Shown piece after piece: positions 56,827-64,000 of a stretch of 64,000 nucleotides of DNA. The stretch covers positions 1,116,001 to 1,180,000 of the forward strand of contig JADLSH010000277.1 of NCBI GenBank assembly GCA_016169945.1. The letters run 5' to 3'. The notes under the pieces were generated by a model, which saw only the letters and a list, made by a program, of their open reading frames with translations, was not told the DNA's origin and made no database searches. A program made the position numbers and the translations under genes. Every line of letters begins with the position of its first letter. The stretch's first letter is position 1. Source of the DNA: Trachythela sp. YZ-2020 (taxonomy: Eukaryota > Cnidaria > Anthozoa > Malacalcyonacea > Clavulariidae).

Positions 56827-59800
56827 ATGGCTAGCTATTCTAGGATGCTGCTGTATGTAATCATTTTCTTACAACAATTTCAGATTATCCATAGCACAGT
56901 GTCTTGTATTGATGAAACTGGACAGCAAGTTGACTGGTAACGTAACTTCATAATTATAGTATTTATTAGTTATTAACCGTTTCATTACTTTATAATACTG
57001 CTGCATGTGTATGGCATGATACAGTGACTTCCGCTTTAATGTATTACCTGGGCTGAGCATAGTACTGTTGCAGAGAATTTTACCCTGTCAAGGCGATTAA
57101 TTGCCAGGCGGAGCCCCATGCATTGCACGGCAAAATCATATTGATAGAGCAGACGCTGTTGGAGATAAACATTAAATGGAACGGTCATCCAAGGGGTCCG
57201 TCAACGTGAAATCAACTGGAAATCAGATGATTTCGAAATCAGAAATCACAAAAATACCAGTGAAAGGCTTGAATATTGGGACTGTGGGAACGAGATTGTG
57301 ACCTTTTTGCGTCTTTCTGACGATATTTCATAATTTTCACGATATTCCGATTTCAAATTGCCGGCAGAGTTTGAGTATAAATGCATTGGCAAACATTAAA
57401 ATATACCAACACTGCTGTAACTGATATATTCAGGAAGTCTTCAAATCAGTGTTGAAATCAGTAGAAATCAAGAAATCAGCTTAGAAATTAAGTGATTTCG
57501 AATTAAATATCGTACATTTTGCACGGTCGTGGCGGACCCCTTGCGGTCATCTAATATAGTTAAGTTCCCGGCTGGTTAATATCTAGAAATACTGGTTATT
57601 AGTTGAATCGAAATTTGTGAACCGCAATTTTTGCAGTTGTATTTTTACTGATTATCTTAATCTGTAGAATATTTGTACTTTGGGACAACTTACGATGCCC
57701 TGCATGCCTCTGCCTTTCATATTTCATATTTACCGTACATCGAGTGGGTTTTGCATGATTATAATGTCGAATTAAACCATTACGAAAAACGAGGAGAGAA
57801 AAACTTATATGCTGTAGGATTTACTTGACAGTTAATTAAGGGAACAGTAAATTGTTTAAATTTTGGGCGCCTCGCTCAGTGCTGGAAATTTCGAGTGAGA
57901 AAATAACTAAATATGATATACTTTTCTATGCAGCTGCGAAAATGGAACTATAGGCCATCACGTTAAATTTCAAGCTAAAGCCTTTCGTTAGGAGATTTAG
58001 AACTAACTCTTATACATTTTTCTTCATACACCGTGCGGCTAAGGCTGAACCCCAAATTTAAAGGCTCCAAAGCAACGTAACTATATACCAGTTTCCCGGC
58101 GAACGTGCTGGTATAACATTCACGCAAAGAAGTGTATGTGAAGCTCTTATCCAGTTTGACGGTGCTTCTAACCACAGTTCTCAGTGATCTTATTGTTTTT
58201 TCCCCATAGGTTTATTGTATACAAGTTGCCCAGACTTGAAGCGTCGGCTCACCATTATGTGACTGAGGGCCTTGGCTACGTCTATATGGATAGTAAAACC
58301 AAACACTTTATCATGCCGGACAAACCAATTAAGAGCAATGTGACCGCACTTGGCCGTACTTTACAGCAGATTTATCTATCTCGTGGTATCGGATACATCA
58401 TGTACAATGACGAAGATCCTGCAGGTGCCCCAAAAGCTTCTTTGCAAAATTAAATTCCACTTGTGCATTTACAGTTAAGCCTATTTTCGGTTTCCCCCGG
58501 GGTGAGCCGCGGGCCGCCTGCTGACAATCAGCATTTTTTGCTCATAAGATCTCAGAGGGCACAGTGGCATTAGTATCGGATGCTGAAGACACGAGATTCT
58601 ACTGGAAATCATAATCCCCGAGGCGGCGCGAAACGCCGTGCGAGGGTACTAATTCCGCTCGGATGTTTACACCCGGGTATGTGATCGAAAACATACCGGA
58701 ATCCAAAGTCGTCCGCCGCGATGCCATGGACGGTTTTCTACGTTTACGTTATACGCATGCGCGAGTTCAGGTCGAGAGAAACATACGGAAAATTTGATGA
58801 TTTACGCGAATAAAGATTTTGTTTTTTAATTTATGCATCAAAAATTATTTTTAATACTGGGTCTATTGGAAAAACATGCGGATAAATAGAATCTTCAAAA
58901 CAAGATAAATGAAAATTTAAAGTCAACAAAAGAAGAAACAGTCGAATAGCTGAAAAGGGGCACGATTTTGAAGTTTTTAAGTGTTTTAAACGGGTAAGTG
59001 TCTATTTTGCATATTTTAGTTTGTGGATTTGCAAAAGCGTATGTCACTCTGTGAGGTTATTACAATATGGATTAAACCTAAAAGGTATTTTAGCAAGTTT
59101 AAATTTGAGTTTTGAAGAAACAACGTAACGTCAAAAATTTCATTTTAAGGATAAATTAAAAAAATTATACTGTCAAAAACAGTCTGAAAATTTTGGTTGA
59201 ATTTTACAGCAAACCAAAGCTAAAACAGTAAGTAATAAAACATCTACTTTATATAGTGGGGCGATTCATAATTTTATAGTTAAAAGTACAAATATTTATA
59301 TCACTATTTTACCATTCTGTACAAAAAGTAAAAAGTTGCGTGTTGCTATGGTTACAGTGATTGACTGAATACTTCATGTTACAATAAAGTTTGGGAATTA
59401 TAATTCCTGAGTTCGAATAGGCGAGGGGATTCTGCATGAGTTTGTTTCTAGCATGTAGGTGATATGCTCATGTTACGCGCACAATAGAGTATTTTATGTT
59501 TGCATGCAGACGAATTGGAAAGCAGCAACCATTATATTAGGGGTCAGCGATTTTAAAAACCTCCACATAACTAAAATTTTGTGCAAAATACAGTCAATTT
59601 GGACGCAATTCGTTTGCAAAATCGCTTGAGAAAACGCCGGAAATGCAGTCATGGAGCCTTAAAATATATAAAAATCTTCTCGGGGAGGACACCCAGACCC
59701 CCCTATCTTTTAAACAACTCAGTATTACAATGATAATCAATCAGAAAAAGGTCTATTATAATATGACACCCCCCCCCCCCCCCCAACTCCAGATGCTTCG

Positions 59801-62800
59801 CTACGTCCCTGTATGTTTCGTCTCATTATTGATATAAATGAGGCTACTATATACTCGTACGTTTTCGTCCTTAGATGCAGGTCAACTAATAAAAACTAAA
59901 AACTACAATATTTATTTTATTTATTTATTTATTCAACTTCGCCAGATAAAGGTTATACAAATGACATACACAAGTGCACAACACAAATACAATACAAACA
60001 GTAACGAATGGCGGGGACACCACAACAGTTAAAACCAATTACTGTGGGCCCTTTTAACATATAAGTTACATAATATATTATACTAATATCTAGAAACAAC
60101 AGTTAATGACATTGTTTAAACTTCGACAACAGTTACAATTTAAACATATAGACTTCCATGTTCTTGGGTCCTCTGCATCATAACAAATGTGCAGGGCTTT
60201 GAAATAATAGTCCCGCAACAATCTTTTGAATAAAGTTAGACTTGTATCGGGATGCCTTAAGTTTGTTGGGAGACAGTTCCAAACTCTCGTAACACGGGTG
60301 AAATAGGAACGCTGGAATGTACTAGTCCTGCACTTTTGTGGACGGAATAATACCTCATTACTACTTGATGATCTGGTTACTCTCGTTGGAATAATGGGTT
60401 GAGGAAGAACATCTTCAGATATTGTGACCAGACCATTTACAGCTTTAAAAAAGAACATGAGATCCATATACTCATGCCAGTAGGATAACGGCATTAGTTC
60501 CAAAGTGATCAGCCTCTCGCGGTAAGACTGACTACACATATAGGGTAGATTCAGCATGAACTTCGAAGCTCTTCTCTGGATGCGTTCGGTTCGTTTGATG
60601 AGACCTATGGACTGGGGAGACCATACCTGGCTTGAATAGCCGAGAACAGGGCGTTGGTATCATATTCTTAAGACAATATAGTATATATCTATTTCCAGTA
60701 AAGTTCTATTTCTGGTATTGGAAACGCTTACTGAAAAATGTTATAACTATTTATATGATAATAGTAGATAAAAACAGTTAATATGTTCAACACAAATTTA
60801 GTCCATTGACATTGAAAAAAATAAGCTACACTATATGTCTATGAGGTATACCGATTTCACGCACCAATTGGCGATTGTTCTTTAGAACATTCGAACATAT
60901 GATCGGCAAATGTAAGTATATCAGTTCCCGCTAGGTTCTCGCCAGTTTCTCGCCTGACAGTTAAAGTCTATCTAATATATGTCATTCATATTTTTGGGAA
61001 AACGGTGAATTTAATGGACGTCTAATATCATGTGTTTTTAGGATCTTGTTTCATTCAATGTGCTTTATCCATGCATCGATCTAATGCATATCGACAAGAA
61101 AGCACTTTGCAAGCATACAATTGTGACTTATCGCCCACGCATATGACCATAAAGTCATCATTCTGAAAATTTCAGAATTATAGTTAGCACTTGGAGTCTG
61201 GTTCTATTCCAGATTTCGAATAACCAACACATAGGCCTGATCGTTAGCGCAAGTCCTTTGTAGTTAGCTAAGCTGTTGGATATATAATAATGTTGCCTTT
61301 AGTTTAAATTATTCATGGTTTTTGAACGATTATAATATGCCATGTGTAATCTTTACTAGAAATTATTAGGGAGGGAGGAATTATTGTCGCTCCCCTGCTC
61401 CACGGTATTTGACATCTAGGTAGTACTGTATATGATAACGTTTATAACCGACAACTGCTGATAATAGTAACTAAACTACTGGCAGTCACCATTATTCACA
61501 TGCTGTATGGTAAAATTATCTGACTCCAAAACACTGTTTAAATTTTCTAACGTTCTCATTCCTTGAAGTTTGTCAGTTCTCGGTGAACAGGTATGACAGA
61601 CATAGCCTCCCTCGCTACTCCGATCTTTTCCACCGTCTGGAATTAACTGGATAACAACACTAGACCCTTCCTGTAGATGAACTGCATCTCTGTTTCCATG
61701 CATGTGCAGCCCTCCACGTCACAAATATTAATGTTTGTTATAAATACGCCTTTGTAAACAGACGCGGTGAAGGAAGAATACTTAACAAATAATTGTATTA
61801 TATAGAACACAAAACTCTTTATTGGGGTCATACTAAAGGAGATCTAGCATTTGACAATACGTCAGGATTCTGGTTAATACACAGCGTTCCAAAGTTTCCA
61901 CCTTTTGCAAAGGACTCGTATGATTACCCTGAAAGTGGCGAGAGATTTGGGCAGTCATTTATATGCGTCACTTTCAACTATTCGACATTTAATGAAATTG
62001 GTTTACAACTGTTGTACAATGGTCCACAGATTTACGATTATTATCTGCCAGACAACCTTGCAAGTGGTGTGCCAAACATCCAGAAGGCAATTGAAAGTAA
62101 GTGATGGAAGAATTTAGAAATAGTTTGATCTTATAAAGTTTCACAGCTGTAGCATATATAGGTGCTCGAATCTCAGACAGGGAATAGTCGATAAGGAATC
62201 AAGGGCCTTTGGTGCGATGTGAGTGGTTTCTCACGTAATTTACAATAGTACTAGAAAAAAACGCACGCAGCAACCCCTCGGCCTTTCCAACCAAACAACT
62301 ATAGTTCCCAAATATTGTTTCAACATGAAGTATTTCTAATTAGCAAGCCATTGACCAAAAGAATTGCAGCCCGATCAGTGGTAGCCATGGTAACATTGTA
62401 ATATAATTCCTTTTTCAAAATGGCAAAAACAATGAAAAATTAATCAAATAATTTTAACTATAAAATTACCAACTGCCGAAAAGATAATGTAGGTATGCTG
62501 GTAGGCATTCTATAGGCTTCAATTTAATGCAAAATTCAACCTTCGACGTTTCGTAAAACCTTTCGAAATGTCCATAAAATCGCTTTCGGCGATAACAGTC
62601 TTTGTTTTTGAAATGAAATCAGTCCAAATCATACACGACATATTTATTCGATCATTTTGTTCTCCTGCCTTTAGATTTTAATAACATTTTTGATAATATA
62701 AAATAGGATAATTGAGAAACTTACACCTGAGAGCGCCAAAACAACATTGCGAGAAATTGCGACGCACAAAACACTACTCACTAGCCAATCAAAACTTTGA

Positions 62801-64000
62801 GAGGATAATTCTCTACATGTGAGAAAAATCGTCTAACTAATCAAAACGCTGAGCAGATAATTTTCATGCACTTGTGTCTAAATATCGTCCGTCGTAGCGA
62901 TACGATGTCTATTTCACCGCGGAAATCTCTATATACTTTTACAATAAATGAAAAAACACACAGTACCTAAGGCTACCATATCCTTGGCCTAATGCAATTT
63001 TTGCCGTGCCCAATACATTTCGCATTACATTTCTCTTCTAGATCTTATCATATTTTTTTTAAAGTAAAAGCGAAAAATGTTTATAAATATCGCTCATTCC
63101 ACTTCTGACAATCGGCCATATGTGTTGATATCAGTGAGATGTATTCCATTTTGGTATGCTCTTTTTCATACACTAGGGTGTATAGTACATACTCGAGCGG
63201 AATTAGTACCCCCGCCCCTGGCTTACACCTGGGGCTTTTGCCACGTAGCCTACTATAGGATTGGACAATAATTAATCTCTTTAGAGTTTTCAAACGCGAA
63301 AATCAATTGAGCGCCAAATCGTCGCACTAATTATAAATACTCGATGCACTAAATTGAAATATAATTACATAATGCATTCTTTTCCAAATTAGCAGGGTGC
63401 TATGCCCCAGGGACATGGGATATGGATGTAATTGTCCTCAAGGTGTCTTCAACTTAATGTTCAAGAAAAAACATATTAGGAAGAAAAGTTTAAGTAACTG
63501 TTCTTTTCTTACAAAAACGGTGTTCTTGAGTCGAAACGCAAACTATTTTAAAACGAAAGGAGTAATGAACGTTCCCTCATCTCATTGTTATCAAAGACTC
63601 CATGTATGCAAACATTCCGCCTTCCATTTTAATATCCATTGTATATATTAATTCATAATTGTCTGATCTTTTCTTCTAAATTTTTTCATCAGAAAAGTAC
63701 ATCTACACCAAACCGTACGCGCACGTGATAAAGTTGCAATCCATGGGAGGTATAACACACACAAGTTTTGCCAAAAGTAAATACTTTGGAAGCGACCTTT
63801 ACAGCGATCTGGTTGCACCCTTCTACGATACTGACCTTTTGGTTGAAACTTGGCAAAATGGCGAGGGAAAGTTGCCATCCAACTGCAGCACATTGACCGT
63901 AGAAAATGTATCGGACATGACCTTAGCAGGAGATTCTTTTAAAGAAACTGAAGATCATTCAAAATGGACCATTTCCAAGTCTGCCGCGGGAGGATTGGTG
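56827..64000 (+). CDS. DNASE2: Deoxyribonuclease II (lysosomal acid DNase), 3' end beyond window
   Basis: Four exons join in phase: 56827-56936, 58210-58424, 61806-62096 and 63693 to beyond 64000, all with GT-AG introns (GTAACG, GTGCCC, GTAAGT donors). About 308 residues are covered of a family norm of about 350-380. DNase II cuts double-stranded DNA at acid pH in lysosomes without metal. Exon 1 gives a signal peptide (MLLYVIIFLQQF core) and the mature start C-x-D-E-T-G-Q-Q-V-D-W. Exon 2 gives FIVYKLP and MYNDEDP. Exon 3 gives the active-site GHTKG and SGFWLIHSVPKFPP. Exon 4 gives SFAKSKYFGSDLYSDL, a likely glycosylation site in LPSNCS, and EDHSKW with the second catalytic His. In mammals a Cys follows HSKW, whereas here it is Thr. 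The introns carry a hAT-type MITE, a relic of element Z and a LINE fragment. Confidence 0.95.
57190..57543. mobile_element. hAT-type MITE in DNase II intron 1
   Basis: CAAGGGGTCCG at the left and CGGACCCCTTG at the right are inverted ends. CGGTCATC flanks at 57182-57189 and 57544-57551, an exact 8-bp duplication as made by hAT elements. The interior is rich in short GAAATCA repeats. Confidence 0.93.
58617..59460. repeat. Relic of element Z in DNase II intron 2
   Basis: ACTAATTCCGCTCGGAT, TTTACACCCGGGT and the AAAGTCGTCCGCC segment match 32750-32840. The part after 58990 (ACGGGTAAGTG and the GGCGAGGGGATTCTGCATGA-like segment) matches 37315-37640. This copy has no insert at the TTAA site and therefore serves as the empty-site reference. 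Confidence 0.8.
59907..60664 (-). pseudogene. LINE D, 3' fragment in DNase II intron 2
   Basis: The minus strand reads the end of a CR1/Rex-type ORF2: a YSSQVWSPQ-like segment near 60630, RRASKFMLNLPYM, then the 155-codon frame 60557-60090 with ELMPLSYWHEYMDLMFFFK and RVTRVWNCLPTNLR. A 3' UTR and an (AATA)n tail at 59912-59934 follow. The 5' part is missing. It is antisense to the DNase II gene. Confidence 0.88.
60665..61805. other. Rest of DNase II intron 2
   Basis: AT-rich sequence without a recognised gene or repeat. Minus-strand frames at 61476-61831 overlap exon 3's acceptor region and lack any family pattern. Confidence 0.5.
62097..63692. other. DNase II intron 3
   Basis: Starts GTAAGT and ends TTCATCAG. 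It includes two related segments (AATCAAAACTTTGAGAGGATAA near 62788 and AATCAAAACGCTGAGCAGATAA near 62840) and a short piece resembling element Z (GAGCGGAATTAGTACC near 63194). No gene is seen. Confidence 0.55.

Overview
The window is eukaryotic and reads as an AT-rich invertebrate animal genome, most likely a cnidarian; that placement is inference. It rests on GT-AG introns with matching phases, animal families (DNase II, BTB-BACK, rhodopsin-like GPCR), TTAGGG-type repeats and many CR1/L2/Rex-like non-LTR retrotransposons. Only three loci look like intact host genes. Nearly everything else is transposable elements, often nested, plus a large satellite array.

Layout. 0.9-4.8 kb: a long inverted-terminal element with a 9-bp target duplication and a broken LINE inside. 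6.3-7.3 kb: a fold-back element. 7.7-10.8 kb: two broken copies of a class A GPCR. 9.3-9.8 kb: a tRNA-derived SINE inside a MITE. 11-14.3 kb: a LINE with a degenerate 2A-like motif, split by a second LINE. 15-22.8 kb: LINE, SINE and Ty1/copia relics, a MITE, a retroelement ORF1 relic and a TGCAT pentamer array. 23.1-27.8 kb: an almost complete LINE on the minus strand (ORF1 with coiled coil and CCCH finger; ORF2 with endonuclease and reverse transcriptase).

29.6-31.7 kb (minus): a protein of about 707 residues with two tandem N-terminal modules, a repeat-rich linker and a C-terminal domain with the C-x-E...P-C-x-x-C signature of YwqJ-like, toxin-type deaminases. 32-37.8 kb: a dispersed element interrupted at TTAA by a 4.1-kb element with perfect 33-bp terminal inverted repeats. 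That element carries two converging broken genes, one encoding an Arg/Gly-rich segment plus the cytoplasmic (ballast) domain known from the P2X7 receptor. 38.2-44.9 kb: a tandem array with units of about 0.95-0.99 kb in two length variants.

45.3-48.6 kb: MITEs and two more GPCR pieces. 50.5-52.0 kb (minus): an intronless BTB-BACK gene whose kelch position is taken by a jacalin-like beta-prism domain. 52-56.3 kb: hAT-like, pogo-like and fold-back elements. 56.8-64.0 kb (plus): a DNase II gene in at least four exons that runs off the right edge, with MITE, LINE and dispersed-repeat insertions in its introns.

The three intact genes show no operon-like link. The best candidates for an undescribed system are the deaminase-bearing protein, the ballast-domain element and the BTB-BACK-jacalin protein.
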